Below, piece after piece: positions 55,695 through 64,000 of a stretch of 64,000 nucleotides of DNA. Location: the NCBI GenBank assembly GCA_963678675.1, contig OY783196.1:17788138-17852137 (forward strand). Direction: 5' to 3'. This stretch comes from Xiphydria camelus (Eukaryota; Arthropoda; Insecta; Hymenoptera; Xiphydriidae). Numbering within the stretch: position 1 is the stretch's first letter; the number at the start of each line of letters is the position of its first letter. The position numbers were made by a program, and so were the translations under genes. The notes under the pieces are model-generated. The model was not told the origin of the DNA, did no database searches, and saw only the letters and a list, made by a program, of their open reading frames with translations.

Positions 55695-58600
55695 CTCGGC
55701 CATCCTGTTCTTCAGTATCGTCCTCGATACTGCCTGCTTCCTCCATATAGTCTGCGTAGTCGTCATCCTCTGGTTCTACATCATCTTCCCAGCCGAACAG
55801 CTTGTCAATGTTATTTGACCAGGGTTTCATGTGGTCTGCTGACGTACTTGTTTTAGCTGGACCTTCGTGCGTACCGATTTTCTCTACCAGGTAGCGATTA
55901 TTCCTTAGTACTCTGACAACTCGGTAAGGGCCTAGGAATTTGCGGTATAGTTTCAGCCCAGGTGCCATCTGTGTTCGTTGAATTGCCACAAGATCATCGG
56001 CTTTATACTGTTTTGGACTCTTGCGCTTTTTGTTAAATGTCTTGCGATTTTCTTCTTGTACTTTTAGTAAATTTGCACGTGCTTCATCTCGGAGAGTACT
56101 TTGTTGTTCTTCGAAGATTTCAACGATTTCTTTGTCTATTATTTCCCGTAGTGTTGGGTCATCTTTAAGTTTCATTTTCACTCCCATCAGTAATTCAAAG
56201 GGCGTTTTACCGATGCTTCGATTGAATGTTGAATTAATCACTTTTTGTACTGTATCAACCTGTTTATACCATTCCATTGGTTTTTCAATGGATAATTTTG
56301 TCAGAATGGGTATAATGACACAATTTATACGTTCTACTTGTCCATTTCCCCTTGGAACTCCAGTTGTAATTAATACATGCTCGATTTTCTCCTCACTGCA
56401 GTACTCCTTGAACGCGTTGGATGTAAAAGCAGTTCCTCTATCTGAGATAATTCGTTGTGGGTTACCAAATGTAACTGCTTGTCTCTTCATACGTGTAATA
56501 ACTTCCTCAGAAGTCGTTGACTTCGTTGGATAAATCCACACAAATTTCGTGAAGGCATCCACGACGACGTATAGGTGGTTGTAACTTTTCTTTGTAGACG
56601 GCATGGGGCCCAAGTGGTCCACGTGATAGGAGTCCAATGGCTTGTCACCTTTTCCAATTGGATTGAGCCAGCCTTCAGCTTTTCCCTTTTTCTTTTCTGC
56701 CAACAAACACTGTATACAATTTTCAATATATTTTTGGATTTTTTCACGCATTTTGAGGAACCAAAATTCTTGCATCAATGAATATTCTGTCTTCTTCCAC
56801 CCGAAGTGTCCTCGGTCATGAGCCTGGTGAATGACCTCACGCTGCATGCTCCTGGGGACTACCAGCTGTTCAATGCCGTTGCTTTCTCGATAAAGAACTT
56901 TTTGCCCTTTCAACTTGAATTCTTGACTGTTTTGTTGTTTAATATTTCCGATCAATTTTAGAAGTTCTGAATCCTCTTGTTGAGCTCTCTGAATTTTAAC
57001 AATCAATGTGTCCTGGTTTTGGTCAATGCATAACACTGTCACAGGGTTGCGACTCAGTGCGTCGACGTGTTTCATTGCCGTTCCTGGTCGGTGCTCAATA
57101 GTGTACTGGAACTGTTCTAGCAATAACACCCAATGTGACACTCGTAGACAGGTGTCCTTCTTCTTCATGGTCATGGCAAAGGCACGACAATCAGTTATAA
57201 TCTTGAAGGGGATTCCTAGTAAATAAATTCTAAACTTCTTTAATGCTTTGACCACAGCTAACATTTCTAATTCGAAACTTGTATATTTCTCTTCAGCTAG
57301 ACTGGTCTTCCAGCTGGCGTAGTAGATTGGATGAAATAAGTTGTCATCTGGGTTTCTCTGTAGTAAAATCGCTCCGAGACCACCCATACATGCATCAGTG
57401 TGGAGCTCCGTCTCTGCACCAACACGGTACAGTCGCAGTACTGGTCTATCTATCAATGCACCTTTTAAATCTTCAAACGCAGCTTCTTGGTCAGGACCAA
57501 ACTCAAATTTGACGTTATTTCTTAGCAAATTTGATAACGGACGTGCACGAATAGCAAACTGGAATATAAATTTACGAAAATATCCAGTAAGGCCCAAGAA
57601 ACTCTGAATTTGTTTAACGGTTTTTGGTTTTGGAAATTTAGCCACTGCTTCTGTCTTCTTTTCTGATGGGTAATAACGTCCAGCTTTGATGAGATACCCC
57701 AAGTATTCAACTTGGGTGACTAAAATTTGGCACTTCTTCCAGTTGATTACCAGACCGTATTCGCTCGCTGTTTTCAACACCGTAGCTAATTTTTGTACAT
57801 TCTCCTCTATTGTCTTGGATGCAATAATTAAATCATCTAGATAATTATGCACGATACCTTTCTCGATTAGCTCTTTAAAGACTACTCTTACGTGTCTCTG
57901 GAATACCGCTGGTGAGTTGGCGAAACCAAACGGCATTCTGCAAAACTCCCAATGTCCGTCGGGTACAACGAAAGCTGTATATTTAATACTTCCTTCTTCT
58001 ACGGGTACCTGGAGAAATCCATCCTTAAGATCCAGTGTACTAAACACTTCAGCATCTTGCAGTTTATCAAGCTGATCTTCAATCAGGGGAAGCGGATTCC
58101 TATCCCTGATCACTTTTTTGTTTAACATGCGATAGTCAATACACAATCGAAATTCACCATTCTTCTTTTCCACTAATACGATTGGACTTGCGTAATCCGA
58201 CGTACTTGGCCGCACTATTCCTCTTTTCACCCAATCGGCGATGATCTGGTTGACTATTTCTCTTTGACTCACTGACAAGCGATGGGGATGTTGATGCACT
58301 GGGATGTTATCAGTCAGCATTATCTGTAATTTTACACCACTGTTTTTCGTCTTTAACAGTTCATAGTTTTCAATCAACTCGCGCACTTTGTCCTTTAATT
58401 CTGAATCCACCAGGTGATTTAATGACACTTCGTATTCATCGTCCGGTTCATCAAGAACATTGATGTTCAATACCTCTTTCCACCCCGGATCATTGGTTTG
58501 TACTGTAGTTTCTTCAGCTTTCAACTGGCTCACCGTTGCTTGTTTATTTCTCAACGTAACTTCTGCAAATTCGGACAATTCGCCACCAATCAGTAAATTA

Positions 58601-60195
58601 TGTCCAAGATAATGATCTGGAACGACATCAAATGCGAAATTGAATATCATTCCGTCAATCGTCAGCTCAGTTATGAAACGTCCCATGGTATACTGCGAAA
58701 CAGGTATACCAACACCGTTGAACGACACTACTTTTGGCTCCAACGGTGGAGCTCCCAATTGCAAATAGAGGCTGGCACGAATTAAATGAATATCACTGGC
58801 TGGATCAATTACGGCTGTCACTTCTGTTCCCATAATTTCAACTTTTTTATACGTCTTTTTATCCGTTGATTGCCTTGATTTTACTGCATCGACTCTCACC
58901 TTGGCACTAGTAGAATTATTTTTCGTGGTACCGCTTCTTTCAACCTTTTTTGGCTGTGTACACTTTGGAGCTACGTGTCCATATTGATCACAGTTAAAAC
59001 ATTTTGGTCCCTTATCCTTATCAGGACAATTGTTTGACACATGACTTTTACTTCCGCAATTAAAACATCGTTTCACTTTTTCTTTCGTTGCATCTGGTGT
59101 TTCAGTAGGTTTCTTATTTTTATCACTGCTTTGTTGCTTTGCCTGTGATGCTCTTTTGTCGTTTGCTTTCTGTATCTCATACTGTTGCAATTTTTTTCGC
59201 AATTCTTTAATCGTAGTAGCCGCGTAGAGAATCGTTTTATGATGCTCTTCATCAGGAATACCGTCAATGATATATTGTATCTGAGCTTCAACTTCAATAT
59301 CGGCATGGCTGGTTATCTCCAGCATACGATATACATAGGCTTGATACGTCTCGTCGGACTTTTTCTTAGTCGAACTTAACTGCTTGTGGACCTGTTTGCT
59401 ATTCGTAGTCTTCGCGAATTCACTAATTAACGTTTTTTTAAGCTTCACCCAGGTCTTGGCACGACATTCGAAGCGAGCAAATAATTTTGCTGAACCTTGG
59501 AGCTTCCTTTTGGCATTTACCACTTTTTCCACGTCAGTCCAGTTCGCCATTTCCGCTGTTTCTTCAAAATTTAAGATCCACTGGCGAATATTTTCACCTT
59601 TATCACCACTAAATGTCTCAATGGTATCAGTAACGTCTTTGAAATTCAACTTAGGTTTACCACGCAATTGTCGAGCCAACTGTTCCAGGACGCGTAAATT
59701 TGCACCTTCACCCGGATCACCATCACTTTGTTCTTGAACTTCTTCTTCTTCACTATCATCGTCTTCTTCATTGTTATCTTCTTCTTCTTCTTCAATATCA
59801 CCGTCTTCTTCCGCAGCTTGTAACGCCTCTTGCAATCGTTTTACCAGTTCCGCTTTTTTACCCGTGGCTGGCAATTTTAAAGCACGTAACTGAATTTTCA
59901 GAGCAGCCACTGACAGGGTTGCTAAACCGCGTTCGTCTTCGTTTTCACCATCACCTTTGTAATTATCTTCTTTTGTCTGCTTGTCGCCTTGAAGTCCACC
60001 GTGACTGACACTTGCCGATTTTTCCTTTGGATCCGGATTCTGCAACGCTAATGCTTGCAGTGCTTCGTGTAATCTTCGAGCTAAATCCGCCTTGGTACCC
60101 TTGGTAGTGATACCCAGTTCTTTTAATTTCTGCTTTAACTCATCCACCGTCAATGACTCCACGTCATGGAGTGCGCTTTCACCGTGGTCACTCAT
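55690..60195 (-). CDS. Gag-Pol polyprotein, Ty3/Gypsy, with two N-terminal SAP domains
   Basis: I start at 60195 (MSDHGESAL), the first good Met; 22 upstream residues up to 60261 are open but unlikely. Numbered from 60261, residues 36-70 (LTVDELKQKLKELGITTKGT) and 112-148 (LSVAALKIQLRALKLPATGK) are SAP DNA-binding folds, separated by charged linkers; an acidic tract follows at 150-180. The Gag core is at about 200-380. Zinc knuckles CFNCGSKSHVSNNC and CFNCDQYGHVAPKC are at 398-431. The protease has AVIDPASDIHLI (about 483), RT has YLDD (about 806), RNase H starts at ELHTDACMGG (about 952), and integrase shows HDRGH...CIQC, DHLGP, SDRGTAF and GNGQVERI (1150-1310). No stop or frameshift separates gag from pol. 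The protein ends in an acidic tail and stops inside the LTR. Confidence 0.95.
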   Translation of the reverse strand: MSDHGESALHDVESLTVDELKQKLKELGITTKGTKADLARRLHEALQALALQNPDPKEKSASVSHGGLQGDKQTKEDNYKGDGENEDERGLATLSVAALKIQLRALKLPATGKKAELVKRLQEALQAAEEDGDIEEEEEDNNEEDDDSEEEEVQEQSDGDPGEGANLRVLEQLARQLRGKPKLNFKDVTDTIETFSGDKGENIRQWILNFEETAEMANWTDVEKVVNAKRKLQGSAKLFARFECRAKTWVKLKKTLISEFAKTTNSKQVHKQLSSTKKKSDETYQAYVYRMLEITSHADIEVEAQIQYIIDGIPDEEHHKTILYAATTIKELRKKLQQYEIQKANDKRASQAKQQSSDKNKKPTETPDATKEKVKRCFNCGSKSHVSNNCPDKDKGPKCFNCDQYGHVAPKCTQPKKVERSGTTKNNSTSAKVRVDAVKSRQSTDKKTYKKVEIMGTEVTAVIDPASDIHLIRASLYLQLGAPPLEPKVVSFNGVGIPVSQYTMGRFITELTIDGMIFNFAFDVVPDHYLGHNLLIGGELSEFAEVTLRNKQATVSQLKAEETTVQTNDPGWKEVLNINVLDEPDDEYEVSLNHLVDSELKDKVRELIENYELLKTKNSGVKLQIMLTDNIPVHQHPHRLSVSQREIVNQIIADWVKRGIVRPSTSDYASPIVLVEKKNGEFRLCIDYRMLNKKVIRDRNPLPLIEDQLDKLQDAEVFSTLDLKDGFLQVPVEEGSIKYTAFVVPDGHWEFCRMPFGFANSPAVFQRHVRVVFKELIEKGIVHNYLDDLIIASKTIEENVQKLATVLKTASEYGLVINWKKCQILVTQVEYLGYLIKAGRYYPSEKKTEAVAKFPKPKTVKQIQSFLGLTGYFRKFIFQFAIRARPLSNLLRNNVKFEFGPDQEAAFEDLKGALIDRPVLRLYRVGAETELHTDACMGGLGAILLQRNPDDNLFHPIYYASWKTSLAEEKYTSFELEMLAVVKALKKFRIYLLGIPFKIITDCRAFAMTMKKKDTCLRVSHWVLLLEQFQYTIEHRPGTAMKHVDALSRNPVTVLCIDQNQDTLIVKIQRAQQEDSELLKLIGNIKQQNSQEFKLKGQKVLYRESNGIEQLVVPRSMQREVIHQAHDRGHFGWKKTEYSLMQEFWFLKMREKIQKYIENCIQCLLAEKKKGKAEGWLNPIGKGDKPLDSYHVDHLGPMPSTKKSYNHLYVVVDAFTKFVWIYPTKSTTSEEVITRMKRQAVTFGNPQRIISDRGTAFTSNAFKEYCSEEKIEHVLITTGVPRGNGQVERINCVIIPILTKLSIEKPMEWYKQVDTVQKVINSTFNRSIGKTPFELLMGVKMKLKDDPTLREIIDKEIVEIFEEQQSTLRDEARANLLKVQEENRKTFNKKRKSPKQYKADDLVAIQRTQMAPGLKLYRKFLGPYRVVRVLRNNRYLVEKIGTHEGPAKTSTSADHMKPWSNNIDKLFGWEDDVEPEDDDYADYMEEAGSIEDDTEEQDGRV
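55695..55712 (-). other. Polypurine-tract candidate
   Basis: On the minus strand AGAACAGGATGGCCGAG precedes the 3' LTR directly. It is only moderately purine-rich, and it also encodes the last codons of the polyprotein. Confidence 0.35.
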
Positions 60196-60210
60196 TTTTA
60201 AACAAAATAA

Positions 60211-60378
60211 AAATGAATTCGTTCGCCTTTGATTGTCAAATATCCGTCTAATATTTAACAATTTATCACTGCAATCACGTCACGTAGTAAAATAAACGTG
60301 AATTCGTTCGCCTTTAATTGTCAAATGTCCGTCTAACATTTAACAACTGTCACTGCAATCACGTCGCGTAGAGTGCAC
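60211..60378. repeat. Duplicated leader segment, ~86-bp period
   Basis: GAATTCGTTCGCCTTTGATT...CACTGCAATCACGTCACGTAG (60215-60290) recurs at 60300-60371 with several substitutions. The first copy touches the start codon region. Confidence 0.8.
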
Positions 60379-60459
60379 GATTTTTCCCCGTGTGGCCGTC
60401 TGCCTACCGCGCCCCACGCTTGATGATCACCACCGTTAATAATTCGCAAAACCGGCGGG

Positions 60460-60477
60460 ATCCCGGACGAGCCCCCA
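60460..60477 (-). other. Primer-binding site, tRNA-Pro type
   Basis: The minus strand reads TGGGGGCTCGTCCGGGAT, four nucleotides after the 5' LTR. This 18-mer is complementary to the 3' end of tRNA-Pro and is the same as the well-known murine retroviral tRNA-Pro site, as I recall it. Confidence 0.85.
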
Positions 60478-60481
60478 ATTT

Positions 60482-60781
60482 TGTAGGATCATTCCGATTT
60501 TGCGACATTTCGAACTATACTCGACCGTTCTCCGTTTAAGACTGCCTGCTCGTTTCCTGCTTCGCTCATCTGACTCCCTCTAAACCATACAATGCCTCTC
60601 GTTCACTCTTACCAATTCTCAATCACGCCTTTGTTTCATTCCACATCCTTACGCCCTGCCACGCACTACGCAATCACCCGATACCTTCGCCTAAATACCC
60701 GGAATCGCAGACGCCCTGCCACGCACTACGCAATCACCCGATACGCTCGCCTAAATACCCGGAACCGCACGCACTTCTACA
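60482..60781 (-). repeat. 5' LTR of the Gypsy element
   Basis: 300 bp, three mismatches to the left LTR, including the internal 60-bp duplication (60654 and 60714). Transcription would start here and run leftward. Confidence 0.95.
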
Positions 60782-60789
60782 ATACTAAA

Positions 60790-61625
60790 AAAATATACTT
60801 ACTATTAATATATGATCTATTGCCTTCACCGTTAGTCTCATCAAATTTTCAAAAATTCGGTAATGAACTTCAAAAATGATCAACATAGGGATAAACATAT
60901 ATCTATCGATCACTATAGCTTTGACGACATCCACATTTTTTGTATTGTTTCCATTACAGTTAGATTCGCATAAAAGTACATATTTCAATGATTCTTGCAA
61001 CAGTGTGGTTAAATGTTATAGCACATTTTCCAGAAACTCGAGAGGAGAGAAAAATTACTCCGATAGGTAGCGATGAATCCTTCCGTTGAATAAAGCAGAC
61101 TTCGAATCGAAAGAAAAAAGAAGAGAACTGAGAAAAATTTTATATACTGCCCCGGTGAAATACTTTCTTCGAGGGTATGAATTATTTGTATAAAAGTACA
61201 TATTTCAATGATTCTTGCAACAGTGTGATTAAAAGTTATAGCACATTTTCCAGAAACTCGAGAAGAGATAAAAATTACTCCGATAGGTAGCGATGAATCC
61301 TTCCGTTGAATAAAGCAGACTTCGAATCGAAAGAAAAAAGAAGAGAACTGAGAGCAATTTTATAGGCTGCCCCGATGAAGTACTTTCTTCCGAGGTATGA
61401 ATTATTTCTTACAAGAATCATTGAAATATGTACTTTTTTATACGAATCTAACTGTAATGGAAACAATACAAAAAATGTGGATGTCGTCAAAATTATGGTG
61501 ATCGAGAGATATAGATTTATTCCTATGTGTTGATTATGTTTGTAGTTCAACATTACCGAATTTTTTAAAATTTGATGAGACTAACGGTGAAGGCAATAGA
61601 TCCTATTGATAGTAAGTATCTTCTT
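60790..61625. mobile_element. Foldback element with internal 220-bp direct duplication
   Basis: The left arm 60790-60990 (ATACTTACTAT.AAT, GATCTATTGCCTTCACCGTT, ACAGTTAGATTCG) is mirrored at 61430-61622. Between the arms, ATAAAAGTACATATTTCAAT...GTAGCGATGAATCC...AAAGAAGAGAACTGAGA occurs twice (from 60970 and 61190). Non-coding. Confidence 0.75.
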
Positions 61626-61629
61626 GTGA

Positions 61630-61779
61630 TTACTCGGTGTATCCGTCATTCATATCCACATCAGTGAAATCTTCTTCCTTCTCTTCTGTGATGTCATCAT
61701 CCGAGGCGCCTGAAGTGCGACGATTCTCTGCTGTTCTCTCCAACTCGTCGAAATCGGAGGCTCCAGTTTCGTCAAGATC
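61630..61779 (-). CDS. Candidate terminal exon, acidic C-terminus of an unrecognised protein
   Basis: On the minus strand an acceptor (CTTTTTTCTTTGTTAG, AG at 61781-61780) precedes 49 codons and TAA (61632-61630). The translation begins DLDETGASDFDELERTAENR, goes through SDDDITEEKEEDFTDVD and ends MNDGYTE. It is in phase 0 and clearly protein-like, with acidic residues typical of disordered C-termini. The upstream exon would lie to the right, possibly beyond the window. The foldback element at 60790-61625 begins five bases after the stop, so the original 3' UTR has been invaded. The protein is not recognised; an acidic tail of a transposon-derived protein is also possible. Confidence 0.4.
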   Translation of the reverse strand, partial: DLDETGASDFDELERTAENRRTSGASDDDITEEKEEDFTDVDMNDGYTE

Positions 61780-62063
61780 CTAACAAAGAAAAAAGTACAA
61801 TTGGGAATGAGAAAAAAAAATGAATTCAATAATGTCATAAGACAAACCAAAGTGTACAGATTTTTAAAACCAATTATAATAAATACATAAAATTACAAAC
61901 AAATGGCAAACTAAATTTTTCACATAACCTCAATTTCTCTGTAATACTACATTTACTACGATTTATCAATTAATTTAGTGATATTTTTAGAAACATGTAC
62001 CTTTTTTAAAACTGATTTACATACTACTCCTCTCAGATAGAAAAGAATTCTTCAGAATTAGGA
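61780..62063. other. AT-rich sequence, possible intron
   Basis: It precedes the candidate exon on the minus strand. No donor could be paired with it inside the window. Confidence 0.3.
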
Positions 62064-62639
62064 GCCTATTTCACGGATCCGACATGTCGGATTGTCGTAT
62101 ACGACAAGTCACTCCGATTGGTTATGCAAAAATTGGGTGGGGGGTCCATCGCAGGTATTTTGTCGGATGCATGAAATATGGTCGATTGACGACACTTCTG
62201 TTTGTCGCTGCGACAGTCTGAAAATGGTGGTGCCGCCAAGTGGTGAAATTTGGCAGTCCGGCTCCTCATTATAATACGTAAAATGAATTCACAAATACGT
62301 GTGACAAAAAAATCAAAAAACGCACGCATTGAACAATACGAGCTAAGACAAGACAAGTCGAAGGGAGCTTCTCGGCTTCGCTGTTCAGGATGTGTCAATA
62401 TTTCTCAGATAGCCATCGGTGGCGTTGAACGTAACATACTGTCGCGCCATCACCCGGCCATGCACGACTCTATATTTTGTAGTACGAAACCGTCGCTTGA
62501 AGTTCGACACTGCTCAACTTTCGTACGACGAAAAATACCGTCGGTCCGACAGATTTCCCCCACCACCACTTTCTGTCACAGCCAATCGGAGTGACTTGTC
62601 GTATACGACAATCCGACATGTCGGATCCGTGAAATAGGC
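62064..62639. mobile_element. TIR element with ~55-bp ends, GCCTATTTCACGGATCCGAC
   Basis: The left end, continuing through ATGTCGGATTGTCGTATACG and ACAAGTCACTCCGATTGG, is mirrored exactly at 62585-62639. The interior has a second weaker inverted pair (GGTGGGGGG/CCCCCACCACC). Non-coding; superfamily not assigned. Confidence 0.8.
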
Positions 62640-63013
62640 CCCTTACAGTACAATGCCACGGTAGAAATATTATGTTCCATCGACACGACATGCTCAACTC
62701 AACTTTGGCGTGTTACGTACCGAGCCGGTCTAGGTCATCTATAGATGGCGGGTCCGCGCCCGTGGAGCGCTAAAGCACTGCTTCAAAGGTGCGGAAATGG
62801 ATAACGAATAAACTGAACACTGCACTCACTGTAAGACTTACATTCGCCGAAATATGCCGTTTTGCAGATCCCGAGATTAGCTATAAATTGGCGAAGTATT
62901 TATGACTGGGATACTAATAAATGGTACGAACCATTGTATCGAATTCCGTTTATCCGCTCGTTATTTCTCGATAGAATAGCAGCCCTAAATTCTAGGATTC
63001 CCGGGAAAAAGAG
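62640..63013. other. Non-coding sequence with a 23.7-kb repeat tail
   Basis: 62949-62995 matches the tail of the repeat at 23715-23757. No gene is recognised. Confidence 0.4.
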
Positions 63014-63333
63014 TACCGTATGTCCGCGATCATTTGAACCATAGGAAAATTGCGAGTTTTGCATGAGCACCCCTTTGGGTCTCCTTGTCCAATAGAATCA
63101 CCGGAGAAGCGTGAATGCGCATGCGTAGTCATCCGCGAGTGTGGCGTCGTCAGCAAGTTCAGATCGGTTATCGAAATAATCGATCTGAACTTGCTGACGA
63201 CGTCACACTCGCGGATGACTACGCATGCGCATTCACGCTTCTCCGGTGATTCTATTGGACGAGGAGACCCAAAGGGGTGCTCATGCAAAACTCGCAATTT
63301 TCCTATGGTTCAAATGATCGCGGACATACGGTA
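63014..63333. mobile_element. Foldback MITE, CCGTATGTCC family, copy 4
   Basis: Element 63016-63331 between TA dinucleotides is an almost perfect 316-bp hairpin: CCGTATGTCCGCGATCATTT opens it, its complement closes it, and the loop around 63170-63185 is about 10 bp. Half of a relative is at 55247-55375. Confidence 0.9.
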
Positions 63334-63581
63334 TAAGTCAAAAAATGGTCAATATGAGATAAGTCGCTTTCTTCTACTTTCCTAGAGATATTTGTGTGCT
63401 ACATGCATTTAACAGTTCTTATGATTAGTGTTATTTTCATTTTATACATTTTTTTCAACAGTTTGTGTTTCAATGTAAACAAGTAAAGGTGTTTTCTGAG
63501 CAATCCCATTTTTTGACTTGTACTCTTTTTCCCGAGCATCCTAGAATTAGTATAGAATATTTTGAATTTTATCGCTATTTT

Positions 63582-63729
63582 AGGTCTGTTCCATCAGCAC
63601 TCCCGGACAGTCACGGGACGGTCGCGGGACGTCCGGCGCATGCGCGCAACGATTTTTCACGCAGAAAAATCGTAGTGCGCATGCGCCGTAAACCCCGCGA
63701 CTGTGCGGGAGTGCTGATGAAATAGACCT
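63582..63729. mobile_element. Small foldback MITE, TAGGTCTGTTCCATCAGCAC ends
   Basis: The left end and CAGCACTCCCG..AGTC.CGGGA are mirrored to ...CGGGAGTGCTGATG.AATAGACCTA. The loop near 63655 is AATTTTTCTGC-like. Length 148 bp, non-coding. Confidence 0.75.
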
Positions 63730-64000
63730 ATAATCTTAAGATCTAATCTATATGTATGTATGTAGTTGCATATGCGACAGGCGACATATTGGCGGCACTG
63801 CACTAATCCTGTGGCAGACTTTTCTATCTGGGCTACGAACACAATTTTTACGTGTTACTTATACAGTTGCATAACATCTTATTGAAAAAAGGAATTGCGC
63901 ATCTCTTACGTAGTTGCAAATACTTGGAGGTTTGGAACGCAACTGAAGTCCACGTGCTCGACTTTTATGATTTAATTGACTTTTCACATATTTTGAGACT
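63730..64000. other. Non-coding sequence to window end
   Basis: Nothing recognised. Confidence 0.4.

Larger units (their letters stand above)
55395..60781 (-). mobile_element. Ty3/Gypsy LTR retrotransposon, apparently complete and young
   Basis: LTRs of 300 bp at both ends (TGTAGG...TCTACA), ATAC target duplication (55391-55394 and 60782-60785), a tRNA-Pro-type primer site, and a single Gag-Pol frame without internal stops. The LTRs differ at three positions (C/T, A/C, A/C), about 1 percent, pointing to recent insertion. The leader between primer site and start codon carries an ~86-bp tandem duplication. The element sits between a half foldback element and another foldback element. Confidence 0.95.

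Noticed and set aside
55505..55750. Plus-strand frame with a duplicated HYAITRY peptide, also at 60592-60879
   Set aside because: It is the 60-bp duplication inside the Gypsy LTR read on the non-coding strand.

Overview
This is eukaryotic, almost certainly insect, DNA. Introns are short and AT-rich, CpG-rich blocks alternate with AT-rich ones, and animal transposon families (mariner, other Tc1/mariner, a piggyBac-type MITE, BEL/Pao, Ty3/Gypsy, THAP- and SWIM-bearing DNA transposons) fill the window. The mixture resembles a hymenopteran such as an ant, but that is an impression; no conserved host gene fixes the species. The window is gene-poor. The only host-like coding signals are two candidate terminal exons, 11102-11215 (+) and 61630-61779 (-), neither of which I recognise.

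Layout. 1-11100: non-coding, with foldback and tandem repeats, a piggyBac-type MITE at 4.5 kb and CpG-rich blocks near 2-3 kb and 9.7-10.4 kb. 11.1-16.7 kb: a candidate last exon followed by microsatellite-rich sequence that could be a long 3' UTR, with two palindromic MITEs in it. 17-30 kb: palindromic MITEs, a mariner relic made of two inverted 5' halves, a CCCAATTGGG cluster, and a 2.4-kb composite repeat with a 125-bp tandem array. 31.2-42.9 kb: a decayed DNA transposon (DDE_Tnp_4-like plus SWIM zinc finger) with long inverted repeats, into which a broken BEL/Pao retrotransposon has inserted with a 5-bp target duplication. 42.9-52.1 kb: nested foldback elements, tRNA-like SINE heads and a THAP-domain pseudogene with a MITE in its exon. 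52.1-54 kb: a frameshifted Tc1/mariner-type transposase gene with a recognisable phase-0 intron and a triplicated C-terminal segment. 55.4-60.8 kb: a young, apparently intact Ty3/Gypsy retrotransposon on the minus strand with 300-bp LTRs. 60.8-64 kb: more foldback elements and an acidic candidate terminal exon.

The strongest results are these. (1) The Gypsy element encodes one uninterrupted Gag-Pol with two N-terminal SAP domains; its LTRs differ at 3 of 300 positions and its primer-binding site is the tRNA-Pro type. (2) A foldback MITE family with CCGTATGTCC termini duplicates TA and keeps its ends while its interiors differ; one insertion has its empty site preserved about 0.5 kb away. (3) Several insertions can be dated relative to each other because they interrupt older elements whose intact copies are also in the window. 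(4) A BEL element has a tandemly amplified pre-RT segment and ends that face each other as inverted repeats.

Most of the window is layered mobile-element debris. All family names come from motif recognition by eye; no database search was possible.
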